A stretch of DNA of 20,340 bases from Nemertoderma westbladi (GCA_032718475.1 JAUCBJ010001500.1:1-20340), one strand, 5' to 3'; counted from the stretch's first letter, positions 1 through 8,613 are shown. Notes: generated from the sequence alone by a model not told the origin. Numbers and translations: made by a program.

Positions 1-54
1 GGGCTGTTGCGCTGTCAGTCAGAGAGGTAACAGCCCATGGGGTAAGGATTTACC
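1..54 (+). repeat. Left terminal inverted repeat of the 2.85-kb element
   Basis: It pairs with 2800-2853. The outer 34 bases are identical. Two mismatches fall where the left arm reads CAGCCCATGGGG and the right arm, reversed, reads CAGCCTGTGGGG. The first ten bases recur at 20281-20290. Confidence 0.85.
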
Positions 55-65
55 CATGGGGCTCT

Positions 66-121
66 AACTATCAGATAGTCTGATACCAACTGTCAGACAG
101 TCTTTTTCAACTATCAGATAG
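66..121. repeat. Three subterminal near-palindromes, two helical turns apart
   Basis: AACTATCAGATAG (66-78), AACTGTCAGACAG (88-100) and AACTATCAGATAG (109-121) start 22 and 21 bases apart, just inside the left terminal repeat. Each is a near-palindrome around a central A. Regularly phased subterminal repeats of this kind commonly bind the transposase of DNA transposons; that role is inferred here. Confidence 0.6.
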
Positions 122-397
122 ATGATCGCCCAGTTACAAGTTGCCCGATAGTTGTATTTTTTAAACCCCGAGTGTTGTTGACGGAGTCTGTTACTTCCGA
201 AATCGTTGATCGTGGTGCCGGTGCCGGAATTCTGGCTTTGATTAAAAACACTGAACTGCTGAACGATGGCGGAATCTACGAAACCCGGCCGGATTCCTAA
301 TCCGAGGAGGCGACGGAGTCAATTAAACGTAACAATGAAACGATCGCGATGGACACATGGAGTCTATTCAATGTATCCAGAACGATACGATGGCGGC

Positions 398-790
398 GGA
401 GTCTATTACAGTATTAAACACGCATCCAAAGCGATCAGATGATGGCGAAGTAATCTACAAAACAGAGAACGACAGGAAGGCGATGGAGTTTCTGAGTTAA
501 TTAAACCCAGTAAGATGTGCATAGCGAAGCGATCGAGACGGATAACGGAGTCTATTACAGTATTAAACACGCAACCAAAGCGATCAGACGATGGCGAAGT
601 AATCTACAAAACAGAGAACGACAGGAAGGCGATGGAGTTTATTAAACCCAGTAAGATGGTGCATAGCGAAGCGATCGAGACGGATAACGGAGTCTATTAC
701 AGAATTAAACCTGGAACGAAGACGGTGGAATCTATAGGCCTAAACCTGGAACAATGCGAACAAGGCTACTCTAAAGTTAGACTAGACTGG
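398..790 (+). repeat. Tandem repeat, 142-149 bp unit, inside the 2.85-kb element
   Basis: GGAGTCTATTACAG recurs at 398, 547 and 689. The first unit has 149 bases and the second 142, the difference being a small insertion near CTGAGTTA. A shorter motif around GATGGCGGAGTC recurs within each unit and, more degraded, back to about 181, suggesting an older repeat of roughly 40-50 bp. A 100-codon open frame at 515-817 lies over these units and has no family resemblance, so it is not called as a gene. Confidence 0.75.
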
Positions 791-821
791 TTTGTGAGAT
801 TAACTTGCCAATACTAACTCA

Positions 822-1620
822 ATACAATTTGCTTTCTTCGAATTCCTAATAATATATTTTAATCTTAATAATAAATTATTCAACATCAATTATTTTATAA
901 GTCTTGTCAATGTATAAGATTGCTAAAGACTAAAGAGCTAACTTTAGGAAGATCTGCCTTATATTTTTAGAATTATTATAATTAATTTTGTTATGTTTAT
1001 AATGAATTGTATCTTTTGACAGACTACTTGATGTGCGACCGTGATAATAAAATTAAATGGTGCCGAAATATTTTCACTTACTTAACTGCAGGGGGGGGGG
1101 GGGGGGGGGGGGGGCAATCAATATTCTTCCCTCTCCAGGTGAAAATCGACGCAAATAACAGCTTGTTTACTACTAAAATAAAACTGCATCCTGTTCTATA
1201 GGAAAAAACATTATAGGGGAAACTTTAGCAAGTTGTGTTTATTTTAGCCGATAGACAAGATTACATGTTTACCAAGTTTGGTATAATTTAGTCAAAGATT
1301 GAATAAGTTACGATTTAAATTATCAGTGGAGGGTGAAGGCGCCGGGCCAGGATTCAGTTATACTTGAATAAAGAATAGTGATTAAACCAAGCAGCCAAGG
1401 GATACGCGATATATGACACTGCTGTATAAGTTCATTGAATGACTGTTGATTTCGAAACATTTAATTCAAAACTATATAAATGTTAATATAATGTTGGATT
1501 TTTTTTTGTAATAATTAACAGATGAATTATATTTCATTAATTTATTTTTTTTATCTAATCACATTATTAAATAACGAAGCACAGAAATAATACTAAGATT
1601 GAATATTTAATTGAAGGTAC
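822..1620. other. AT-rich stretch without a gene, containing a 24-G run
   Basis: AT-rich DNA inside the 2.85-kb element. A run of 24 G at 1091-1114 is the only striking structure; it could form a G-quadruplex and is prone to length variation and sequencing error. No coding sequence or RNA gene was seen. Confidence 0.6.
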
Positions 1621-1641
1621 AGTACCGAATTGAATATTTGA

Positions 1642-1843
1642 ATGGGAGAATCTTTTAGGCTCGTTAAGCCAAGGAATGCCTGTTCACCACCATGGGTGAT
1701 CTTTCACAGTAAACCCTTCCACTCTGTTTCCCAAGTTGCCTTGGTTCCCAATCGACCACTGAAGGATAAAAGCCGGGGTTGGGCTAGGCTGCAGCATTTA
1801 AAGCACTGTGCCCAAACAGTACTGCTCCATCTAGGGATCGAAC
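1642..1843 (-). mobile_element. Candidate short retroposon (SINE-like) with flanking direct repeats
   Basis: Two identical 13-base copies of ATTGAATATTTGA (1629-1641 and 1844-1856) flank this 202-bp unit. Read on the minus strand it starts with GTTCGATCCC, which looks like a tRNA B box, so it may be a SINE lacking its A box. Caution: the surrounding DNA contains further copies of TTGAATATT (near 1599, 1871 and 1878), so the flanking repeats could be local simple sequence and not a target duplication. Confidence 0.4.
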
Positions 1844-1954
1844 ATTGAATATTTGAGATTGCATAAGAGTATTGAATATTGAATATCTTCGGCCGTCATC
1901 CCGTTGGTGACTGCATTGGCAACCATTTCGACAGTTTCGATTGGTTTCGGCTCT

Positions 1955-2282
1955 TCAGTCCCCGAATAGACCGATGGTCGGCGTGGTTGCTGTCCCCATG
2001 ACTGAGGCTGCATTACCAACCAAAATTGCCATCTCCAGGCGTTGGAGCAGAAACTGGTGTGACCGCGGTTCGTGGGTGGCACTGTGGAGACGAGCCCCGA
2101 TCTCCCGGAGGAAGGTGGATGTCTCTGGACCAGGGCGGCCAAAGGTCTCAAAGGCCACGGGTGAAATAAATGGCCCCGGTCCATTAGGTCGCGATACTTA
2201 GAGTTTTTAATGCGCTCCGCCCCCTTAGCTGAGTGCCCCTCGGCAATGATGGTTTGTTGAAGGTGGCTGGGTGGCCAGTGGA
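1955..2282 (-). pseudogene. C-terminal remnant of a non-LTR retrotransposon reverse transcriptase
   Basis: On the minus strand an upstream stretch (about 2282-2170) reads IIAEGHSAKGAER then KYRDLMDRGHLF. After a one-base frame change near 2160 it continues VAFETFGRPGPETSTFLREIG and ends QRLEMAILVGNAASVMGT. This is the characteristic tail found after the reverse transcriptase domain in many invertebrate non-LTR elements (consensus like FTPFAVETFG, then QRGNAAS). The catalytic part is missing, and the frame change shows it is dead. It lies inside the 2.85-kb inverted-repeat element and is presumably a truncated insertion. Confidence 0.7.
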
Positions 2283-2799
2283 TCTAGTAATAATTAACGC
2301 AAAGATATGATTAGGTAGGCCTACGTGATATTACTGTATTAATTTCTCAAACCAAACCTCCATTGACGTCAAATATATCCAATTTCTCAATCCATACTAA
2401 TCCGTATGTAATAATGCAGTAATGTACACTGTAATGCAATACCGGTAATGTCAATGTCCAACCAAACAATGCGTTGAGTGTTATCGGACCAGCCTCCGAG
2501 AAATGTTAGGCTAACGGCACCTCGCTCTGTCGCATCAGTTTTTGTAGTGGTCGGTGGTCTAGTTCCAGGCTACCAGAATCCGTTAGGCCTAGTGCATGAC
2601 ATAGAATCAGCACATCCTGACATCTGTGCAACTCCTGAACTCACGCGAGCATTTTACAGATGGTGGTCTAATTTATATGGTCTTGTACCGCGAAACCGTG
2701 TATTATTTACAGATGTAGGCTAAATTTAGGGTCTTGTACCGTGCACAGTACTGGTGGGCCTACACGGCTACTGCTATTTTGCCTAATACAGGTCCCAGA
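2283..2799. other. Rest of the 2.85-kb element, no gene seen
   Basis: An open frame at 2478-2723 has no recognisable similarity or splice context. The stretch is otherwise unstructured apart from the right terminal repeat that follows. Confidence 0.5.
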
Positions 2800-2853
2800 G
2801 GTAAATCCTTACCCCACAGGCTGTTACCTCTCTGACTGACAGCGCAACAGCCC
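2800..2853 (-). repeat. Right terminal inverted repeat of the 2.85-kb element
   Basis: Reverse complement of 1-54 with two mismatches. It ends in GCAACAGCCC at 2853. Confidence 0.85.
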
Positions 2854-2987
2854 TCTCTCGAGCTTTATGGTACAATACCGCCTGTATCAACCACCCTCCG
2901 TGAACGCAGATTAAGATTCAGAGGGCACTGCTGGCGAAGTAAAGACGAGGTCATACCATATCTACTTTTCTGGCAACCAACTCATGG
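2854..2987 (+). pseudogene. Non-LTR retrotransposon ORF2 C-terminus, first half
   Basis: From the first base after the 2.85-kb element the frame reads SLELYGTIPPVSTTLRERRL, then RFRGHCWRSKDEV and LLFWQPTHG. This is the familiar segment downstream of the reverse transcriptase in RTE/CR1-like elements (consensus ...RRLRFAGHCWR..., LLLWxPxHG). It ends in frame at the HG codons (TCATGG, 2982-2987). The matching continuation starts at 6549. The upstream part lies beyond the left edge of the window, on the other side of the 2.85-kb element. Confidence 0.75.
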
Positions 2988-3175
2988 AAAGCTACTCATA
3001 GGATGGAATGACCCTAACGGGTGTGTAACGATACACTGGCTACTGATAATCAGAGCCGAACCTGTAAACCAAACTGCAATCAGAAATAGGCCTACCGCTA
3101 ACGGTACCGCGGGCGGGGAAAACGGTAGGTGGGAAAAACTGTAAAACAACGGCTGAACTGAACGTCATAAAAACC

Positions 3176-4038
3176 ATGTCGTGTTCTTTGTTAAAAGTGC
3201 GATGGCTGTTCAGCAAAATAAACTCACACAACCACATCCAGAACCGACCAATTCGTCTCATAGACGCTTCATGGGCGCACCCAGTAGTACCGGGGTCCGT
3301 TAACTCCCAGAACAAACTCCTCTACCAGGAGGAACACATACCGGGCGCTGTCCACTTCGACATAGACGACTGTTGCGATAGAAACTCGAGGTACCCCCGC
3401 ACAATCCCACAAGCCGACGACTTCGCCTACTACGTCGGCGTAGGTTGCGGTATGTCTAACGGCCACCACGCTGTCATCTACGACCGCGGAACCAAGGCTC
3501 TCCCGCTGATGGCCTCGTTCCGCGTGTGGTGGCTGTTCCGTCTGTTTAATCACGAACACGTCTCGATTCTAGACGGGGGATTAGCGGCGTGGAAGGCGGA
3601 AGGATTAGCTGTAACCGATAAGTTGCCGGTCTTCAAACCCGCTGAATTCAAAGCAAAACTACAGAAACATTTACTAACAACTCACGAAGATTTGGTAGAG
3701 TATCTTTGAATACACACGACCCAATGCGTATTGTGGACGCAAGAGGCGTGTCTTCGTGGAAGAGGAGTCAGATACCAGACTCTACACCGGTTCCTATGTC
3801 CAGTCTATTTCAACCCAACGGAGAGTTTATAAAGCCGGAGGAAGTTGCCAGTCATTTCTCCTCGCACGGGGCGGATCTTTCCGATAAGAAACTGGTAGCC
3901 AGTTGCGGTTCCGGTGTCACCGCCTGCAGTCTGGCGTTCGCTGCCCATATAGCCGGTCACCCAAACGTACCGGTATACGATGGAAGTATGACTGAGTTCC
4001 GAGACAGATGTACTGACTTAGTGAAGCAATCTGAGTGA
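3176..4038 (+). pseudogene. 3-mercaptopyruvate/thiosulfate sulfurtransferase-like copy, frameshifted
   Basis: Two rhodanese domains are recognisable. Domain 1 has IRLIDASW, EHIPGAVHFDID, RVWWLFRLFNHEHVSILDGG and LAAWKAEG. Domain 2 has RIVDARG, the active-site loop CGSGVTACSLAFAAHI and VPVYDGSMTEF. CGSGVT is the form typical of mercaptopyruvate sulfurtransferase, which moves sulfur from 3-mercaptopyruvate to thiol acceptors. Domain 1 ends at a TGA (3707-3709) after VEYL, and the rest continues one frame back from 3706 (NTHDPMRIVDARG), so one base is missing near CTTTGA in the interdomain linker. Domain 2 also lacks about 12 residues after DARG, where the family has the substrate-binding Arg of the EPR motif, and HIPG has become QIPD. 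There are no introns. Start ATG 3176 gives a basic N-terminus followed by the normal V-x-WL opening. The length would be about 287 aa, against about 297 in the human enzyme. Most likely a decayed retrocopy; a sequencing error could explain the frameshift but not the deletion. Confidence 0.85.
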
Positions 4039-4055
4039 ATAACTTAGTGAAACAA
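4021..4055 (+). repeat. 26-bp minisatellite units overlapping the sulfurtransferase stop codon
   Basis: GTGAAGCAATCTGAGTGAAT starts at 4021 and the next unit, GTGAAACAA, starts at 4047, exactly 26 bases on. The first unit encodes VKQSE and the TGA stop. The same 26-bp unit makes up the array at 6101-6490. Confidence 0.75.
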
Positions 4056-4153
4056 ACAATAACTTAGTTCCCGGACAACTCTCCCAACAGGGAAGGGGGA
4101 ATGTGTGATATGGGTCAGTCATGTGTCTGACATATTGGATATAACACATAGGC

Positions 4154-4161
4154 CTAGGATT
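4154..4161. repeat. Target site duplication, left (CTAGGATT)
   Basis: Identical to 5380-5387, immediately outside the terminal inverted repeats of the CTACGCGTAG element. Confidence 0.85.
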
Positions 4162-5379
4162 GGGTAAATCTTTTCGACCTACGCGTAGGCCTACGCGTAG
4201 CTACGCGTAGCTACGCGTAGCTACGCGTAGTTCGCAACATTGGGTCATATATCACCAGTTTCAGAGTTTTAACAATAACTACGCGTAGGTGCTACGCGTA
4301 GCTACGCGTAGGTGCTACGCGTAGCTACGCGTAGGTCCTACGCGACCTACGCATAGGTGCTACCCATAACTATGCCTATACGTCAGTACGTCGTTTATCA
4401 TTAGTAGGCTTACGTATTCTAAGCGAGTCAGTACTAAAATAAGACACAATACGGTATGTTCAATAAACAACCCACAACCATCAAATGCTTTCAACAGTAA
4501 TGTATCCTATACCTGTATACTCTATATAGAGGAATACGCGAAAACTACATATTCTTCACTTCATGCGTTGCGGGCGGTAAAATGTGTTAATAATTAATGT
4601 TTAGAGTTCAAAAATAGTTTACAAAGGAAATAGGCCGATGGTTCTTATCGATTCTCTATGCTTTTTATTGCCTTTGTTCACGATAGGGCAAGGATATACT
4701 GTATTTAATATGTTAACCCCTTGACAAGGGAAGGGGGAGACTAAATTGTCTACCATGATTGGTTGCACTTGTCATTTGACCAAACAATTTGATTATATGC
4801 AGTATTTATCAGCTTTCGCTTAACCTCTTCACCGGTAGACTGGTCGCTTTATTTACTACTGTTCAATATTTAAATAATCCAATGGAAACAAAGATACTTG
4901 AATCATGAGACGTGAATTTCAAGTTTACTTTTTATTCATCCTCTGTGTTTGTATGTGAAAGAGCCGAATATTATTTATTACCAGTGCTGTATGTAGATAT
5001 ATGAGTTTCCGATTCTGTTATTACATTTGTCTGATAATCAGATACCTGACATATACCGATACTTGCCTAACAACTCAACCCTACCGGACCTGAAATGAAA
5101 AATCATTGTTATCAGGACTGCTACGCGTAGCACCTACGCGTAGCTACGCGTAGCACCTACGCGTAGTTTCAAAATACCTACGCGTAGTTCCAAAATAACT
5201 ACGCGTAGTTTTAAAACACCTACGCGTAGTTGTTAAAAAGGCAGTAAGTCTGGCCCTACCGGTAAATGACAGGAATGGAAGTTACAAACTACGCGTAGCT
5301 ACGCGTAGCTACGCGTAGCTACGCGTAGGCCTACGCGTAGCTACGCGTAGGCCTACGCGTAGGTCGAAAAGATTTACCC
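4162..5379. mobile_element. 1218-bp non-autonomous DNA transposon rich in CTACGCGTAG palindromes
   Basis: The ends are GGGTAAATCTTTTCGACC and its exact reverse complement, continuing into mirrored clusters of the self-palindromic decamer CTACGCGTAG. I count about two dozen copies: five at 4179-4230, five plus degenerate ones at 4278-4358, seven at 5120-5229 and seven at 5288-5363. The two halves mirror each other over roughly 200-270 bp, including the GGTG/CACC spacers. It is flanked on both sides by the 8-bp direct repeat CTAGGATT (4154-4161 and 5380-5387), a clean target duplication. Eight-base duplications fit hAT or some other superfamilies, but the termini are not a textbook hAT end. The central 750 bp has no open frame, so the element depends on a transposase from elsewhere. 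Confidence 0.85.
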
Positions 5380-5387
5380 CTAGGATT
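5380..5387. repeat. Target site duplication, right (CTAGGATT)
   Basis: Identical to 4154-4161. Confidence 0.85.
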
Positions 5388-5572
5388 TACCTACTTTCGT
5401 AGTTAGCAGTAGGCCTAGTACATTTAGGTATATTGTACCGGTTTGTGGTTTGCCGGCCTTTATGTGTTATGTTATATATCAGTATTTGATATCCTCAAAT
5501 ATATACCGATACATTGGAAGTTATGTTACAATACCACTCTGTGAATGAGTTTGGATCATGTTGTAGGCTGTG

Positions 5573-6098
5573 GGGGTGACTTGATACATATTGGAAATTT
5601 AAAAAAAGAACGAAGTCCCCACCTAACGGGGATATAAAATTATGGCTAAAATTAAAAATATCTCCATTTTTTATGGCAAAATATTTCATATTTAACAAGT
5701 TAAATTGCACTTTTAAAACGAAAAAGACCTTCATTGCATATTGACATCCTGACACCAGTAAGTAAGACAATACATTTTAGAAAAAACTGGAAACTAAAAC
5801 AATGAATTTAAGCACAAATTTTGCAAATTTAAGGTTTAAGTAAAGATAAAATATTTTAGAAAATTTAACATATAACAATATTTAACAAGTTAAATTGAAG
5901 TTTAAAAACGAAAAAGACTTTCATTGCATTGTGACATCCTGACACCAGTAAATATGACACAACATTTTAGAAAAAACTGCAAACTAAATCAATGAATTTA
6001 AGCACAAATTTTGCAAAATCAACATTTAAGTCACAGTATTCACAGGTATCAGAACATTTTCGCCTCCAATATACCGTATATATGTATCAAGTCACCCC
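5573..6098. mobile_element. 526-bp inverted-repeat element containing a 190-bp tandem duplication
   Basis: GGGGTGACTTGATACATAT at 5573-5591 is the exact reverse complement of 6080-6098, giving a small element with 19-bp terminal repeats. Inside, a segment beginning near AACAAGTTAAATTG occurs at 5694 and again at 5884, so two diverged 190-bp direct copies fill most of it. No coding sequence is present and no clear target duplication was found. The right end meets the 26-bp minisatellite with no gap. Confidence 0.65.
5694..6060 (+). repeat. Two direct copies of a ~190-bp unit
   Basis: Shared landmarks include AACAAGTTAAATTG, TTGACATCCTGACACCAGTA versus GTGACATCCTGACACCAGTA, and AATGAATTTAAGCACAAATT, all offset by about 190 bases. 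Confidence 0.8.
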
Positions 6099-6100
6099 AT

Positions 6101-6490
6101 AGTGAATAACTTGTGAAACAATCTGAATTAATCCCATGTGGAATAATCCGAATGAATCATATTGTGGAACAATCTATGTGAATCATAAGTGGAACAATCT
6201 GATTGAATCATTGAGTGTAACAATCTGAGTGAATCATTGCGTGGAACAATCTGAGTGAATCACTCAGTGAATCAATCTGAGTGGAACAATCTGAGTGAAT
6301 CACATAGTGGAACAATTTGCGTGAATTATTAAGTGGAACAATCTGAGTGAATCATTTAGTGGAACAATCTGGGTGAATCACTCATTGAAACAATCTGATT
6401 GTATCATTGATTGGAACAATCTAAGTGAATCACATAGTGGAACAATCTGTGTGAATCATTCAGTGGAACAATATAAGTTAATCAGTATAT
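6101..6490 (+). repeat. 26-bp minisatellite, about 14 units
   Basis: The consensus is close to GTGGAACAATCTGAGTGAAT followed by a variable six-base piece such as CATTTA or CACATA. Several successive units are exactly 26 bases; others are shortened or fused. The first unit (AGTGAATAACTTGTGAAACAA) nearly matches 4034-4055 at the end of the sulfurtransferase copy. Unit divergence and lack of unique spacers exclude a CRISPR array. Confidence 0.9.
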
Positions 6491-6532
6491 GAATTAAAAC
6501 CTAAGAAAATATATTATTGAAAGTATTCGTTT

Positions 6533-6538
6533 AATAAA
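6533..6538 (+). promoter_or_regulatory. AATAAA polyadenylation signal
   Basis: It lies downstream of the minisatellite and about a dozen bases before the retrotransposon coding sequence resumes. If the sulfurtransferase copy plus array came from a transcript, this would be its poly(A) signal; no poly(A) tail follows. AT-rich DNA makes chance occurrence easy. Confidence 0.3.
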
Positions 6539-6548
6539 TAATAAGTTG

Positions 6549-6711
6549 TCATGGTCATTGGTCAGTCAGTAGTCGTGGACGACCGGCCATAACATATATA
6601 GATCAACTTGAAAGGGATACTGAACTTGGGAGAATCGAAATTGCGACAACTATGGAGAATCGGGAAGCCTGGAAGGATCTCATTTCCACTGTCCGAGTTC
6701 GTTCGACCTAG
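6549..6711 (+). pseudogene. Non-LTR retrotransposon ORF2 C-terminus, second half
   Basis: The frame from CAT GGT at 6550 reads HGHWSVSSRGRPAITYIDQL, then ERDTELGRIEI and MENREAWKDLISTVRVRST, ending at TAG 6709-6711. GRPxxTYxDxLxRDTxL followed by MxxRxxW is the normal last segment of RTE-like ORF2 proteins. It is the expected continuation of 2854-2987, and both sides share TCATGG at the break. Confidence 0.75.
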
Positions 6712-7290
6712 TAGTAGCAGCTATAATAAGCCTGGAAAACGAACTAGTCTGATATTAAGTTACAAGATAATGGACACAAATACAGTATAGTGGATTGTTG
6801 GCGAAAAACTAAGCGGTTCTTGAATTAACCATGATGTCCGACATTATCTGCACAAGATTTATCGTGTTGGCAGTTTCTATTGACCAGACTGTGGTAGACC
6901 CACAACGTATAGTGAAATCATGTGGTCGTACTCATACGCACATCATTGGGCAGTTCTGAACTGAAATCCGGGAATGCCCGGTCCTTTAATTAACAATAAT
7001 ATATGAAATAAGAAATAATTATTACCATTATGAGTTCCCACCCATGATAGCACGCTAGTGTACGGGTGGAACTCAGCAAATTAATCAATTATTACGAAAT
7101 AGAATATAAAGAATTATACTAGTAATCAGCCTGAGAAATTTATATTATGCAGTATACATTTATTTTGTTATATTATTGTTATATATAAATAAATACCTTT
7201 ATATATTTTACATATATTAAAACATGGTAATCCACAGAGGTGTAACGCGACCCCGCGCCCGGGAAGTGGTGCGGCACCTATTGTGACAAT
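6712..7290. other. Intergenic, no gene seen, one hairpin
   Basis: AT-rich DNA. TGAGTTCCCACCC (7031-7043) pairs with GGGTGGAACTCA (7064-7075) to form a short stem around a 20-base loop. CCGGGAATGCCCGG near 6967 is another small stem. No coding or RNA gene was recognised. Confidence 0.5.
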
Positions 7291-7318
7291 ATGAACTTCA
7301 ATTGTGTGTGCAATAACC

Positions 7319-7422
7319 ACGGTTGTGTACAAAACACAGATCCAAGACCTCAGACCCCAAGGTACAAAACCTGATACCCAGGTACAGGTACAAACTTGGG
7401 TCTGTGTTTTGTACACAACCGT
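7319..7422. repeat. Imperfect inverted repeat with 28-bp arms
   Basis: CGGTTGTGTACAAAACACAG (from about 7319) faces CTGTGTTTTGTACACAACCG (to about 7422). The arms extend to the CCAAG/CTTGG pairs with one mismatch and enclose about 48 bases. It lies just 3' of the minus-strand retrotransposon remnant. Confidence 0.7.
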
Positions 7423-7479
7423 GCAATAACAGCATATAATTAAATTGATTATTCATGCAGCAGTGACCTGTGAGTGATA

Positions 7480-8613
7480 TGAAAAGAGAGAAAATAAATT
7501 CAAGTGAATTCCACATGCGAGGTCCTTCAACTTTTAATGATTTCTGCCCCACAACAAGATTATTACGTGGAATGAAATATTTATTAGCGGTAGCAGATCG
7601 TGTCCCATATGTATGCATAGTGTTTCTTTTGAAAAAAAAACTATGAAAGCAGGGATGACTGCTATTATGCGATACGTCGTACATAAAATTGACAACATGG
7701 AATTTATAAAGGCTTTCAACAGCTAAGATACTTAGGCGTCTATACAGGGGAACTGATGATGCAAATCGGTCGCTGAATGTAATAGCACGTTAATAACTTA
7801 TATATCTTATCTCTACTTGTTTTAATTATGCTAACATTAGGATTACCCCAGATTAACAACCCATAGTTAATATAAGGCTGAATCATTGAATAGTATAATA
7901 AACGTAATATATGAACAGGAAAATAATACCTAAGTTTATAAAAAATTCCGACTGATTTTGATATCATATTGGATATGAGCTTTCCATGATAATTTACTGT
8001 CTATTTTGATTCCTAAATATTCGGCTGAATTGTGTTTGAATTGAATTGAATTTAGTTTGTGATATTGGGTTTCCTTTAAGATGAATATTAAGAGGAAAGA
8101 GCTTATTTAATTGGCTGTTGTAAAATAAAGTAAACGCCGTTTTTTTTTAGATTTATTGATAGGCGATTGTCAAGCGCAGCCAGTTTGCCACTTTATCTAG
8201 TTCAACATTAAAAACGTCTGTTAAGTCAGTTAAATTATTGAAGAATGCATAAGAGATGTATCGTCGGCAAACAAAGTTGAGAACAATGATGTACAGTTTG
8301 ATAGATCGTTAATGTATAACAAAAACAATAAGGGTCCCAAAATGCTGCGTTGTGGAACACCGAATTCGATATCGGCCAAATCAGAGATACTATTTCCAAC
8401 AGAGGCACACTGTCGGTGATTGGTCTGGTAGTTCGTAAGCAATTTGTGGGGGATACCCCGAATACCATAGGAAGCTAATTTATTTAGTAAAATTAAATAA
8501 TCTAGCGTATCGCACGCCTTTTTCAAATCTTATAACTACAATACAAGTCGGATGGTCGTTATTATCAAGTGCATCTCTAATTTTTTCAGTAACCGTAATT
8601 AGCAAGGCGTTTT
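7480..8613 (-). pseudogene. Jockey/CR1-type non-LTR retrotransposon, 5'-truncated and decayed
   Basis: Reading the minus strand from 8613, TVTEKIRDALDNNDHPTCIV opens a reverse transcriptase domain. This is followed by LLNKLASYGIRGIPHKLL, then IEFGVPQRSILGPLLFLLYI and NDL, with the catalytic FADDT box near 8260. After further frame breaks, GIFYKLRYYFPVHILRLLYY and INYGLLIWGN (about 7960-7830) and the end piece TYGTRSATANKYFIPRNNL then VEGPRMWNSL (about 7610-7500) follow in the correct order. The usual PQG is PQR here. Frameshifts separate the blocks, and the endonuclease and ORF1 are missing. A dead copy, truncated at its 5' end as is normal for these elements. Confidence 0.85.

Larger units (their letters stand above)
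1..2853. mobile_element. 2.85-kb DNA transposon with 54-bp terminal inverted repeats, non-autonomous
   Basis: The first 54 bases, starting GGGCTGTTGC, are the reverse complement of 2800-2853 with two mismatches, so this is a complete inverted-repeat element. No transposase frame is present; the only protein traces inside are a minus-strand retrotransposon remnant and repeat-derived frames. Superfamily is not clear, because the left target duplication lies outside the window and the termini do not match a signature I recognise. The right end abuts base 2854, where an in-frame retrotransposon fragment begins, so the element probably jumped into that retrotransposon. A candidate target duplication to look for just left of the window is TCTCTCGA or part of it. 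Confidence 0.75.

Noticed and set aside
515-817. A 100-codon open frame in the 2.85-kb element
   Set aside because: It lies over 142-149 bp tandem repeats whose units differ by 7 bases, so the frame is not kept between units, and no family resemblance is seen.
2478-2723. An 81-codon open frame near the right end of the 2.85-kb element
   Set aside because: No transposase motif or other resemblance, and an open frame of this length is expected by chance.
3040-3559. Minus-strand open frames over the sulfurtransferase copy
   Set aside because: They overlap the recognisable rhodanese domain on the other strand and show no similarity of their own.
6101-6490. CRISPR-like array
   Set aside because: Units are contiguous 26-mers with drift and no unique spacers, and the context is animal DNA.
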